A stretch of 24,503 nt of DNA from DSWT01 sp035415725 (GCA_035415725.1 DAOOGN010000070.1:1-24503), one strand, 5' to 3'; counted from the first letter of the stretch, positions 8,785 through 16,749 are shown. Notes: generated from the sequence alone by a model not told the origin. Translations and numbers: made by a program.

Positions 8785-9774
8785 TCAACTCTCCATGCGG
8801 ATGCGGGGGTCAACCCAGGCGAGCAAAACATCGGAGACCAGAGTGCCAATGACGGTCAGCACACTCAGCAGGAACAAAAAACTGCCGGCCAGGTACATAT
8901 CCTGAGAGCGGAGAGCACGCAGCATCATCGGACCGTTTGTTTGCAGGCTCAATACGACGGCGACCAACGTTTGACCGGAGATCAAACTCGCCAACGTCCA
9001 ACCCACGGTGCTAAAGAAAGGATTCATTGCGACTCGCACCGGATATTTCCACACTAACTGGCGCTCCCGCAAGCCCTTAGCCCGCGCCGTTTCCACATAG
9101 GGTTTATTCAACTCGTCCAACACATTGGCGCGCGTCGTGCGGATGCTGCCGGCCGTGCTTTCCAACGCAATCACCACCACGGGAATCCACAGGTGCTTCA
9201 ACATATCGACGAACTTGGCCCAACTCCATGGGGCCAGGATATACTCCTCGGAGAACAAACCACCCACGTTCAGCCCAAACTGACGCATGGCGACCCACAT
9301 CACCACCATGGCCAGCATAAACCCCGGCGTACCGGCGCCGATAAAACTAAGCGCCGAGAAGAGATAGTCGGGAATCGAATACTGATGCGTCGCCGAAAAT
9401 ACACCCACCGGAATGGCAACAAACCAACTCACACAGATGGCTATCAACGAAAGGAACACCGTCAACGCCATGCGCTCCCAGATCAGCTCTTTCACCGGTT
9501 TGCGCCACTCCATGGATTGCCCCCAGTCGCCGTGCAAGATGATGCCGGACATCCATTTGTAGTATTGCACGTAGATAGGCTCCCCAAGCCCGTACCGCTG
9601 CCGCAGTGATGCGAGTTCGGCCTCGTCTACGGCATCTCCTGTCGCACGCAATGTCGCCGCATACGATGTCAGGTAATCACCTGGGGGGAGTTGAATAATG
9701 ACGAAGGAAAGCATCGAGATGACGATCAGTGTAGGAATCATCATAGCAATACGGCGGAGAATGTAACCTAACAT
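8785..9774 (-). CDS. ABC importer permease, OppB/DppB type
   Basis: This 329-residue integral membrane protein has the N-terminal signature MLGYILRRIAMMIPTLIVIS with TM1, then a periplasmic or extracellular segment (RYGLGEPIYVQYYKW, GDWGQSM) and five further membrane segments. The EAA loop is in LNKPYVETARAKGLRERQL. AGGTG lies 5 nt before the ATG. It forms the translocation pore with the OppC-type permease, whose gene starts one base after this one ends. It is separated from the binding-protein gene by 162 nt containing a strong inverted repeat. Confidence 0.93.
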   Translation of the reverse strand: MLGYILRRIAMMIPTLIVISMLSFVIIQLPPGDYLTSYAATLRATGDAVDEAELASLRQRYGLGEPIYVQYYKWMSGIILHGDWGQSMEWRKPVKELIWERMALTVFLSLIAICVSWFVAIPVGVFSATHQYSIPDYLFSALSFIGAGTPGFMLAMVVMWVAMRQFGLNVGGLFSEEYILAPWSWAKFVDMLKHLWIPVVVIALESTAGSIRTTRANVLDELNKPYVETARAKGLRERQLVWKYPVRVAMNPFFSTVGWTLASLISGQTLVAVVLSLQTNGPMMLRALRSQDMYLAGSFLFLLSVLTVIGTLVSDVLLAWVDPRIRMES

Positions 9775-9812
9775 GCTTCACCTCTGTCTCACGGATTAGG
9801 AAGTAGGGATTA

Positions 9813-9872
9813 GGGAGTAGGGAATAAAGGGCAAAGGGCCGCGACGGTCTCTGCTACTCATTCCCTACTCCC
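9813..9872. repeat. 13-bp intercistronic inverted repeat between binding protein and permease
   Basis: GGGAGTAGGGAAT (9813-9825) is perfectly complementary to ATTCCCTACTCCC (9860-9872), with a 34-nt loop. The left arm lies in a run of near-tandem GGATTAGG/AGTAGGGA units (9793-9824). On the minus-strand transcript it falls after the binding-protein gene. That position often holds a hairpin that raises the binding-protein to permease ratio; this role is inferred. Confidence 0.65.
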
Positions 9873-9936
9873 CACTCCTGCGATTGGGAGGGCGGAACCG
9901 CCAGGGATCCACCCCCCCAATGGGCCACACCCATCA

Positions 9937-12027
9937 CTAAGCGGTGTGTTTCTCCGGCTCGTCCCAGAAGAAGGATTCGGATTGCAGGAATTGTTCATCG
10001 CCAGTGGTATCGTCGTTGGGATAACCCTCGAGAACGTTGCGGAAGCCATTCTTGGCCACGGTCGGCGCAGGCATCTCGCCCAGGATGCCGATCATGGGCA
10101 GTTCCTCGGCCCAGATGTCCAGAATGCCCTCGAACAACTTGTTCTGCTTTTCCTGATCGGGTTCCAGTGAAACCTGATTGTCCCAGATATCCCAGATCTT
10201 CCAGATGAAGTGTCCATCCGGCGGTTTGACGGCATTGGCATCCTCAGGGTTATTGTAGTAGAAGCCAAAGCCGGGACACCAGGGCCGGTCAGGCTGTACA
10301 CCACGGAAGATGATAGCGCCCGGCACCAACGGGAGAACCGTGCGGTCGCCGCCCCAGTAAGCTCCCTCAATTTCGTTGGCGCTGTAATGCTCCGTGTACA
10401 GAGAGCGCTCGAAATACTTGTAGGTGGCCTTGATGCCGACGGCCTGCAGGTACTGACAGACCAGTTGGACAGAGTCCTCATCCGGCGTGCCGGTTTCGGC
10501 CGTCCCCTCGACAATAAAGCTGATGGGAGTGCTGCCATCCTTGTGCAGACGAATGCCGTCGGCGCCTTTCTTATCATAGCCGGCAGCATCCAACAGTTGG
10601 TTGGCCTTGTCCGGGTCGTATTCGATGTAGGCATTACTGAGCTTCGGATAGTAGTTGGGCGACATCGGGAGGGGGCTATACTGGCGCGGTTTCAACATGC
10701 CGTTCCAGGCCAGCTCATTGATTTCATCACGGTTGATGGCGTGGGAAATGGCAATTCGCACGTCGCGGGTATTGAAGAATTCGCTGAGCTGCGGGTTCTT
10801 GCAAGACAGGTTGAGCTGCAGAGCCTGATGACCGGCGGAGATGCCCAGGAGAACCCTGTAGTCGCCATTAGTTTCGTTTTCCTTGTACAGCGTATAGTTG
10901 CCGAAGCTAAGGTGCCGGTACTGGTAGTCAATCTCGCCGTTGATGATCCACATATTGAGCATCTCAACGTTCTCGAACAGACGATGCGTGACGGTGTCGA
11001 TGTAGGGAACCTGATTGCCCTCGGCATCGGTGGCGTAGTAGTAGGGGTTGCGTTCCATCACGAAACGCTCTTCGGCCATCGAACCCTTCATCAACCACGG
11101 GGTAATCTGCGGGCGGTCCGGGTTCAAGTCAAAACGGTTGCGGTTGTCGTTGAAGTAAGTGACCCAACTGTCAAAACCAGCCTCTTTGACCTTGGCCTCC
11201 AAAGCCGCTTTATCGTCTACCAGATCCATGTGCCATTGCTTCATATAGTAGCCGGGCGTCAGCCAGCCGTTGATGCTGCGCGTGCCGCCGCCTTCATAGA
11301 ACAACATCGGCTTGGGCAGAGCAAACTTAAACACCACGGTGTAATCATCTGGGAATTCCATCTCACAGATCGTCCAGCTACCATCCTTATTGCGCACGGC
11401 ATGCGACTGCGGAGGCGTGGGGGTCAGATCCGTGTTCTTGACCTGATACTCATAGAACCACTTGAAGTGCTCGCTCGTCAGTGGCTCGCCATCAGAGAAC
11501 TTGACGCCCTTGCGCAGATGGAATGTCCATGTCTTGGTGTCTGCCGAGACTTCCCAGCTCTCGAGCAGCTTGGGCTTCATGACGAGATTCCTATCAAACC
11601 AGGCCAGCGTCCGGTCGTTGAGCTTGGTGGGGCCCCAGCGGTCGGAGACGCCGTTAAAGCCGCGTCGCCAGTTGCCGCCATATTTGCCGATGCTCTCGGC
11701 AACGTCGACAATGTAAGGATTGAGGGGCAGCCGCTCATCTACCGGAGGGAGGCTCCCTGCTTCCACCAGTTTTTGCAGCATGGGGGCCTCTTTGAACTGG
11801 GCGACCGGTTCCGGCGTCGCCGTGGGTTCCGTCGGCTTGGGAGTCGCGGTGGGCGCTGGGGGAACTTCTGTCGCTTTAGAAACTTCTGCTGTCTTAGGGA
11901 CTGCCGTCGCTGGAACGGGAGTGGCTACCGGGGTCTGCTTCGTGCACGCCGTGATGGCTACACCCGCGGTCGCCAACGCCGAGACGCGCAGAAATTCACG
12001 CCGTGTTAGCTTGCGTTTCTCTTCCAT
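9937..12027 (-). CDS. Tat lipoprotein solute-binding protein, family 5
   Basis: This 696-residue extracellular substrate-binding lipoprotein belongs to the peptide/nickel/oligosaccharide family (SBP_bac_5). The N-terminus has a twin-arginine motif, TRREFL (Arg9-Arg10), a hydrophobic segment and a lipobox ending ITAC, so Cys28 should be lipidated. A Thr/Pro/Ala-rich linker (about 30-75) follows and would tether the domain to the membrane. The family motif LRKGVKFSDGEPLTSEHF is present near residue 175. The protein is larger than typical DppA/OppA (about 530), as in members that bind oligosaccharides. AGGAGG lies 10 nt before the ATG. It is the first gene of the leftward series and directly downstream of the repressible promoter at 12254-12317. 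Confidence 0.93.
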   Translation of the reverse strand: MEEKRKLTRREFLRVSALATAGVAITACTKQTPVATPVPATAVPKTAEVSKATEVPPAPTATPKPTEPTATPEPVAQFKEAPMLQKLVEAGSLPPVDERLPLNPYIVDVAESIGKYGGNWRRGFNGVSDRWGPTKLNDRTLAWFDRNLVMKPKLLESWEVSADTKTWTFHLRKGVKFSDGEPLTSEHFKWFYEYQVKNTDLTPTPPQSHAVRNKDGSWTICEMEFPDDYTVVFKFALPKPMLFYEGGGTRSINGWLTPGYYMKQWHMDLVDDKAALEAKVKEAGFDSWVTYFNDNRNRFDLNPDRPQITPWLMKGSMAEERFVMERNPYYYATDAEGNQVPYIDTVTHRLFENVEMLNMWIINGEIDYQYRHLSFGNYTLYKENETNGDYRVLLGISAGHQALQLNLSCKNPQLSEFFNTRDVRIAISHAINRDEINELAWNGMLKPRQYSPLPMSPNYYPKLSNAYIEYDPDKANQLLDAAGYDKKGADGIRLHKDGSTPISFIVEGTAETGTPDEDSVQLVCQYLQAVGIKATYKYFERSLYTEHYSANEIEGAYWGGDRTVLPLVPGAIIFRGVQPDRPWCPGFGFYYNNPEDANAVKPPDGHFIWKIWDIWDNQVSLEPDQEKQNKLFEGILDIWAEELPMIGILGEMPAPTVAKNGFRNVLEGYPNDDTTGDEQFLQSESFFWDEPEKHTA

Positions 12028-12282
12028 TTGAATTCAACCTCCTTGTTTAGTTTAGTCTATATGCTTAAACGACATAGTGAGATTGCACTGCGTGAGAATG
12101 ATATATGGGATTCTCATACCGGGTATTGGATCAATAAGCACCTCCTTTGCATGACCATCACATGAAGCTCAAGCCATAGGGATTCTCTCCATAATCATAG
12201 TCAGAATCCCCAACAAGCCAAGTCACTCATCAAAAGCCCGAAGCTCCTCCATTGTGAGCGGTAACGTGAGCGTTCACGGTTC
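12028..12282 (-). promoter_or_regulatory. Long 5' leader of the importer operon
   Basis: The predicted start point near 12282 leaves an untranslated leader of about 255 nt. It holds a 7-bp inverted repeat (TGAGAAT at 12093-12099, ATTCTCA at 12110-12116). It also holds an unassigned strong ribosome-site-like AGGAGG at 12146-12141, followed by a TTG-started frame of six codons (12134-12114). I see no match to a riboswitch I recognise. Confidence 0.4.
12254..12277. promoter_or_regulatory. Two abutting LacI-family-like operator sites
   Basis: GTGAGCGGTAAC (12254-12265) is followed directly by GTGAGCGTTCAC (12266-12277). The second is an imperfect palindrome one base away from GTGAGCGCTCAC, the core of the symmetric lac-type operator. 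The first shares the left half. They cover about +5 to +28 of the predicted transcript, a classic position for a repressor. The regulator gene is not in the window. Confidence 0.65.
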
Positions 12283-12288
12283 AATACC

Positions 12289-12317
12289 ATTATAATAACG
12301 ACTGCCTGGCTTGTCAA
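12289..12317 (-). promoter_or_regulatory. Consensus sigma70-type promoter of the importer operon
   Basis: On the minus strand a perfect -35 TTGACA (12317-12312) and a perfect -10 TATAAT (12294-12289) are separated by exactly 17 nt. Transcription should begin near 12282, just before the tandem operator-like sites. No gene starts between it and the binding-protein gene at 12027. Confidence 0.85.
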
Positions 12318-12393
12318 CTGGTACTTGTGAAATCGATTACATAACGCAGATAGAAAATAGCATGGAGAAGCAAGTTTGTCAAATCGACCCAAA

Positions 12394-12426
12394 GGCCCTA
12401 AGGGTTTTTGGCCAACCCTTAGGGCC
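12394..12426. terminator. 13-bp perfect inverted repeat, possible terminator of a minus-strand remnant
   Basis: GGCCCTAAGGGTT (12394-12406) pairs perfectly with AACCCTTAGGGCC (12414-12426) around a 7-nt loop. It lies about 30 nt beyond the TAA (12457) of the minus-strand reading frame below. Only a short T stretch follows on that strand, so it is either a weak terminator or a dispersed palindrome. Confidence 0.4.
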
Positions 12427-12456
12427 CGAGAAAAATGTCTCGTCTACTGCACAACT

Positions 12457-12860
12457 TTAAGCATCGGCTCCGGCATCCAAAGGGGGGGGCGAAGGGCGGC
12501 GCAAGCCGGTCTCGGAGCTATCATCGGTCTCCGGCGCTACAGGTGCTCTCCCACCCCCGGTGACCGCCGTGACCTGGGCGGCAATATAGACATCGTACTC
12601 AGCGCCAGAGTCCATAGCGAAGCTCCAAAAGGCCAAGTCCCCCGCTTCGCCGCGCAGCTCATGCCCGAACTCCACCAGGAGGCCCTCACCCCCGCCGTCC
12701 ATCTCCAGCTCCGCCTTGACCTCGATGGCGCCGGTTTCGGCCTCGACCTGGATGCCGTTAGCGCTGGCTCTATAAGCCTCATTCCCCTGCCCCTTTCTCC
12801 CCCGCGGCGTTAGAACGGGGATCCTGTTGCATAGCCGGGTTTCTGCGGTAAAATATCACT
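12457..12860 (-). pseudogene. Start-less protein-like frame, possible gene remnant
   Basis: A minus-strand frame is open from an in-frame TGA near 12860 to a TAA at 12457, but it has no ATG or GTG before 12702. Its middle part has protein-like composition and GC-rich third positions (for example VEFGHELRGEAG, then DSGAEYDVYIAAQV), followed by a Pro-rich tail. The VEFG-x-x-L-x-x-EAG pattern recalls, weakly, the C-terminus of the trypsin-co-occurring domain 1 family associated with bacterial conflict systems. The overlapping plus-strand frame is also open, as expected in GC-rich antisense. I read this as a decayed 3' fragment. An 81-residue gene starting at 12702 (GGAG 6 nt upstream) is the alternative. 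Confidence 0.25.
12827..12854 (+). promoter_or_regulatory. Putative promoter of the zinc ribbon gene
   Basis: TTGCAT (12827-12832) and TAAAAT (12849-12854) are spaced by 16 nt, giving a start point near 12861, about 60 nt before the ATG. The match is good but not perfect. Confidence 0.45.
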
Positions 12861-12920
12861 GGAAGTTAAAGTTAATCTACATTTTCCATCCAATGTTCAT
12901 ATGCAAGGAGAGATAATAGT

Positions 12921-13196
12921 ATGACAGCGAGAGCAGTTTGTCCATCCTGCGGCGAGTGGGTCAAACTCCTCGACCATCCCAAGATTGGTCAGAAAGTTGC
13001 CTGCCCCCACTGCGAAGCCAACCTGGAAGTCATTGAAGTTGCCCCGGTTGAGCTTGACTGGGCTTATGTAGAAGCCGATGATGATCTGGATGACGCAGAC
13101 TGGGACGATGATGAATTAGATTTAGATGACGAAGATTGGGATGAAGATGAGGCCTGGGACGACGAGGAAGACACGGGTGACAAACGGGACGTGTGA
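12921..13196 (+). CDS. LysW-like zinc ribbon protein with highly acidic tail
   Basis: This 91-residue protein starts with a CPSC/CPHC zinc ribbon (Cys7, Cys10, Cys28, Cys31) whose layout and surrounding residues match LysW-type amino-group carrier proteins. From about residue 50 it becomes almost entirely Asp/Glu/Trp (for example DDEDWDEDEAWDDEE). Canonical LysW is about 55 residues and ends in EDWGE, with the terminal Glu carrying the biosynthetic intermediate. Here similar EDW strings occur inside the tail but the protein ends in KRDV, so carrier function is doubtful. AAGGAGA lies about 9 nt before the ATG. A strong terminator follows, so the gene appears monocistronic. No lysine or arginine biosynthesis genes are nearby. 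Confidence 0.75.
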   Translation: MTARAVCPSCGEWVKLLDHPKIGQKVACPHCEANLEVIEVAPVELDWAYVEADDDLDDADWDDDELDLDDEDWDEDEAWDDEEDTGDKRDV

Positions 13197-13220
13197 TACT
13201 CGATGGTCCTTTCAATAAGA

Positions 13221-13259
13221 AAAAACCTGCCCGACTTCTAAAAAGTCGGGCAGGTTTTT
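13221..13259. terminator. Strong intrinsic terminator (bidirectional)
   Basis: A 17-nt perfect inverted repeat (13221-13237 with 13243-13259) has a GC-rich core, CCTGCCCGACTT, and a 5-nt loop. It is flanked by A- and T-runs and lies 24 nt after the zinc ribbon stop codon. It would end that transcript and could also work in the opposite direction. Confidence 0.92.
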
Positions 13260-13274
13260 TATGTTCTTTTTCAG

Positions 13275-13290
13275 AAGCGACTAAAGTCGC
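13275..13290. repeat. Short GCGACT/AGTCGC hairpin
   Basis: GCGACT, a two-base AA loop and AGTCGC form a perfect 6-bp palindrome just after the terminator. It looks like a dispersed intergenic element. The remaining sequence to 13446 holds only the putative promoter of the next gene. Confidence 0.4.
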
Positions 13291-13358
13291 CACTACGCTC
13301 CGCCGTTTGTGAAAGAAATATCAGAACATTGATAAGCCCTGGATTTTCTATCTCCTAC

Positions 13359-13386
13359 TTGCTGTTTAACATCATTTGAGTATCAT
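13359..13386 (+). promoter_or_regulatory. Putative promoter of the large histidine kinase gene
   Basis: TTGCTG (13359-13364) and TATCAT (13381-13386) are separated by 16 nt, about 60 nt before the ATG. The -35 match is poor. The -10 begins a 16-nt string similar to one at 12854-12869 upstream of the zinc ribbon gene. Confidence 0.35.
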
Positions 13387-13446
13387 TGAAGTTAATGCGG
13401 TTGTAGAGAAATACTCACTATTGATCAAGGCAAGAGGATTGAGATT

Positions 13447-16400
13447 ATGGGTTTGGACCTATGGCGTGCTCCAGGATCGTTCGCGCTAGAGTTTCCATTG
13501 GAACTGCCCAGTGTGATCCTGTCAGCCATTTACAGCGGCTTGTTTTTCTGGATGCTGTGGTCACGTCGCGCCGATTTCAGAAAAATGGACGCCAAAGCCT
13601 GGCTGTTCTTTGGACTTTCCCTCTTGCTTGTTTTTCCCCTACGCTCCCTGTTCGTCCTCTTTCGCACCCTCAAAGTGCTCCCAGCCTCGCCCATAAGCGT
13701 GCTGCCCTCGGCACCGACGGTTTCGCTGGCAGGGCTTTTCCTGGTCACGCTGGTCGCCATCTGGCTCGGCCCTGGACCGGCGCTGCTCATCAATCTGGCC
13801 GTCAGTCTGACATGGGCATGGTTTGGCACGCTGACCTTCACCGATCTGCTGGCGCTCTCAGCGTGGGGGTTCACCACCGGCTATCTTCTACACCAACGCT
13901 ACAAGGGCGGATTATATGACATCCTGCGCCGGCCGTTAGTCGCCCTGCCCACCGCCGTGGTCGTGCCGCTGGGCCTCTTGTCGCTCAGTCGCCTGGTGGC
14001 GAACCTGCCGCCCGGCGGCCTGTTAGCCATCGACTATGTCCTCGCCATCTGGAGCAATGAGCTGCCGCTGTGGCTCGTCGCCACCGTGCCGCTGGGTATC
14101 ATCTTCCAGGCGCTTTTCCGCCATCCACGGTGGCGCGCCTTCCAGGGCGCCGACGTTGTGTCAAGGTACAGCAAATCGGTGCGCGCGCGGCTCATCATCC
14201 TCATTATCCCGCTGGTGCTGTTGAGTATCGTTCTTTCGGTTGTCTTTGTCACCGCGCGGGCCATCCAACTGGCCCGCGCCCAATCCCTCAACGAGATGCA
14301 GCGCAGTGCCGAGAACGCCGCCAACAGTCTTACCTACTTCCATTACTCAGGGCAAAATCTGATCGCCACCTTTGCCGAGAATCCGGCTTTGCTCACTACC
14401 GATCCACTGGAACGTACCAAGGCTCTGGAAATGGCCCGTCAGGTCGTGCCCTTTTTCCAGGAACTGCTCTTCGTCGATCAAGACTTGACCATCGCAGAAG
14501 CTGTCCCCCCCGAGGCGGCTCGATTAGGATTAACGCCGGACGAGGAGTTGGCGCTGGAACGAGCACGATCTGCCATCCGCTTCTCTTCGGTAACTCACAT
14601 GACGAAATTGCCTTCAGGCCAATACGGCATCACCCTGGTTCAACAGGTTTTCAGGGATGAAGAGGACTTAGCCCAGCCGCCGGAGGGCTTTCTGTTGGGG
14701 CGGGTGCAGTTAGATATGAACCCGGAAATGCGCCGCGCTCTGGAGGCCCTCCAATCCGCGGGAGGATCAGGCGCAGGCTTCATCCTGGATGAAAACGGCT
14801 TCATCATTGCTCACCCCGATCCCCAGTATGTACTCAGGCCGTGGGCCGTCAACGCCGATGCCATCCAATATGCAGAAAACATCGGGCGAGGCAAAGCTTA
14901 CGAAGACATCAGTGCCGCCGGGTACCGGGTTTTAGTCTACGTCCTCAACGTCGAGGGCACCCCCTACCAGGTTGTACTGCAACTCCCCTTCACCACCGTC
15001 CTGGAAACAGCGACGAAAATTTCCAGTCCGTTGTTGCTGGTGCAAATTTCGGTCGGCGTTTTACTGCTGTTTGCCATCCCCTTCTTTGCCACCCGCATCA
15101 TCCAACCGCTCAATACGCTGGCAGAAGCCGCCAACCACATCGCGCGCGGCAATCTGGATGTGCCGGTCACCCTTTCCGGCGAAGATGAAGTGGCCCAACT
15201 CGGCAACGCCTTCGAACAAATGCGGGTACGTCTGCAAGCCCGGCTCAACGACCTCTCGTTATTGCTGAACATCTCGCAAAGCGTTTCGGCCACTCTCGAC
15301 CTGGAACGAGGCGTACCGCCCATTCTCGCGGGCGCATTGGATGAGACCAACGCCACGGTGGCGCGCTTCGTCTTACTGGGCAACGGCGAGCGTCCCCAAC
15401 GGGTGTTTACGGTTGGCGACGACGACGGCAGCCTCGTCGAGCTGGACCGCGCTTTCGCCACCGTCCTGACGCGCCGGCGCGATCCCCTGGTCATTCAAGA
15501 CCTCGCGCAAGCCAAAGGCGCCGCACCCACGAACGATAAGCTGCAAAGCGCTGCCGTTTTCCCCGTTCGTTTGCAAAACAGCACCGTCGCCATCTTGTGG
15601 GTGGGCGCCGACAGGAGGGAGGCTTTCGATGAGGCACGGGTCAATTTCCTCTCGACACTGGCAAGCCAGGCGGCAGTGCTGGTCGAAAATGCACGGCTTT
15701 TCCAGGCCGCCGAGGGCGGACGACGCCGGTTGGCGGCCATCCTCGCCAGTACCACCGATGCCATTCTGGTCACGGATGCAGAAAACCGGCTCTTGCTGAC
15801 CAATCCGGCCGCTCAGCGCCTGTTGGCCCTGGACGAAGCGACGTATGGACGTCCGTTGAGCAGTCTCTCTATGCCCGAACCGTTGGCGCACGCCCTCATC
15901 CAGGGCAAGGATGAGCCGCAACATCCGGCGGTTGAAGTGCCGCTTGAAGATAAGCGCACCTTCTACGCCAGTATCGCGCCCATCCTAGGCTCCGAAGGGA
16001 TGACGATGGGCATGGTCGCCGTGATGCGCGACGTCACGCACTTCAAAGAACTGGACGAAATGAAGTCGGATTTTGTAGCGACGGTCTCGCACGACCTGCG
16101 CGCGCCGTTGACGTTCATCCGTGGATACGCCACGATGCTGATGATGGTGGGCGATCTGAACGATAAGCAGCACGATTATCTGGACCGCATCCTGGAAGGC
16201 ATCGATCAGATGAGCGCGCTGATCGGCGATTTGCTTAATTTGCGCCGCATCGAGGCCGGGGTGGGCATTCGCCAGGAACCATGCCACCTGGGACTCATTC
16301 TGGTCGAAGCCGTGGATACGATGCGCGCGCGCGCGACCGCTAAGGGTATTACGTTGCGTCTGGAACCGGCGGAGGGAGCACCCACCGTCACCGGAGATCG

Positions 16401-16749
16401 AACGCTGTTGCGGCAGGCCGTGAGCAACCTGGTCGATAACGCCATCAAGTACACGCCGGCATCCGGCCAGGTCAGCGTAGGTCTGGGGACCACGCACCAG
16501 GAAGCGATCATTCACATCACCGATACCGGCATCGGCATCGCGCCGGAAGATCAGGTGCGGCTCTTCGAGAAATTCTATCGCATCAAGCGCCGTGAAACCG
16601 GAAACGTTCAGGGCACCGGCTTGGGACTGGCCCTCGTCAAGTCGATCATTGAACGCCACCAGGGACGTGTGTGGGTAGAAAGTGTACCCAACCGGGGAAG
16701 CACATTCTATATTGCCCTTCCTCTCCCGGAAGAAGAGTCCCAGCCATGA
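13447..16749 (+). CDS. Large membrane sensor histidine kinase (multi-TM, Cache, HAMP, GAF, PAS)
   Basis: This 1100-residue protein begins with a hydrophobic region of about six or seven membrane helices (roughly 18-225), unassigned but similar in layout to integral-membrane sensor modules. Next come a TM helix (about 245-270), an extracytoplasmic double-Cache-like region (270-520), another TM (about 522-546), HAMP (about 550-602), GAF (about 605-755) and PAS (about 759-870). The kinase core follows, with His882 in SHDLRAP, Asn998 in the N box, DTGIGI from 1026 and GTGLGL from 1056. AGAGG precedes the ATG by about 10 nt. All kinase motifs are intact. No receiver domain is present. The stop codon overlaps the next start (ATGA), so the fusion protein that follows is its most likely functional partner. 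Confidence 0.9.
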   Translation: MGLDLWRAPGSFALEFPLELPSVILSAIYSGLFFWMLWSRRADFRKMDAKAWLFFGLSLLLVFPLRSLFVLFRTLKVLPASPISVLPSAPTVSLAGLFLVTLVAIWLGPGPALLINLAVSLTWAWFGTLTFTDLLALSAWGFTTGYLLHQRYKGGLYDILRRPLVALPTAVVVPLGLLSLSRLVANLPPGGLLAIDYVLAIWSNELPLWLVATVPLGIIFQALFRHPRWRAFQGADVVSRYSKSVRARLIILIIPLVLLSIVLSVVFVTARAIQLARAQSLNEMQRSAENAANSLTYFHYSGQNLIATFAENPALLTTDPLERTKALEMARQVVPFFQELLFVDQDLTIAEAVPPEAARLGLTPDEELALERARSAIRFSSVTHMTKLPSGQYGITLVQQVFRDEEDLAQPPEGFLLGRVQLDMNPEMRRALEALQSAGGSGAGFILDENGFIIAHPDPQYVLRPWAVNADAIQYAENIGRGKAYEDISAAGYRVLVYVLNVEGTPYQVVLQLPFTTVLETATKISSPLLLVQISVGVLLLFAIPFFATRIIQPLNTLAEAANHIARGNLDVPVTLSGEDEVAQLGNAFEQMRVRLQARLNDLSLLLNISQSVSATLDLERGVPPILAGALDETNATVARFVLLGNGERPQRVFTVGDDDGSLVELDRAFATVLTRRRDPLVIQDLAQAKGAAPTNDKLQSAAVFPVRLQNSTVAILWVGADRREAFDEARVNFLSTLASQAAVLVENARLFQAAEGGRRRLAAILASTTDAILVTDAENRLLLTNPAAQRLLALDEATYGRPLSSLSMPEPLAHALIQGKDEPQHPAVEVPLEDKRTFYASIAPILGSEGMTMGMVAVMRDVTHFKELDEMKSDFVATVSHDLRAPLTFIRGYATMLMMVGDLNDKQHDYLDRILEGIDQMSALIGDLLNLRRIEAGVGIRQEPCHLGLILVEAVDTMRARATAKGITLRLEPAEGAPTVTGDRTLLRQAVSNLVDNAIKYTPASGQVSVGLGTTHQEAIIHITDTGIGIAPEDQVRLFEKFYRIKRRETGNVQGTGLGLALVKSIIERHQGRVWVESVPNRGSTFYIALPLPEEESQP

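Noticed and set aside
10210..12009. 599-codon plus-strand open frame opposite the binding protein
   Set aside because: The minus-strand frame has a Tat signal, lipobox and family motifs. The plus frame shows no domain and no good ribosome site.
12251..12265. Resemblance to the E. coli lac operator as a sign of vector contamination
   Set aside because: Only part of the operator core matches and the surrounding DNA is native-looking. A LacI-family site of the host is the simpler reading.
12201..12392. 63-codon minus-strand frame across the importer promoter
   Set aside because: It covers the consensus promoter and operators, and its translation is not protein-like.
12376..12813. 145-codon plus-strand frame over the putative remnant
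   Set aside because: It starts just before the 13-bp inverted repeat and runs through it. It has no convincing ribosome site and is most simply the antisense of the minus-strand frame.
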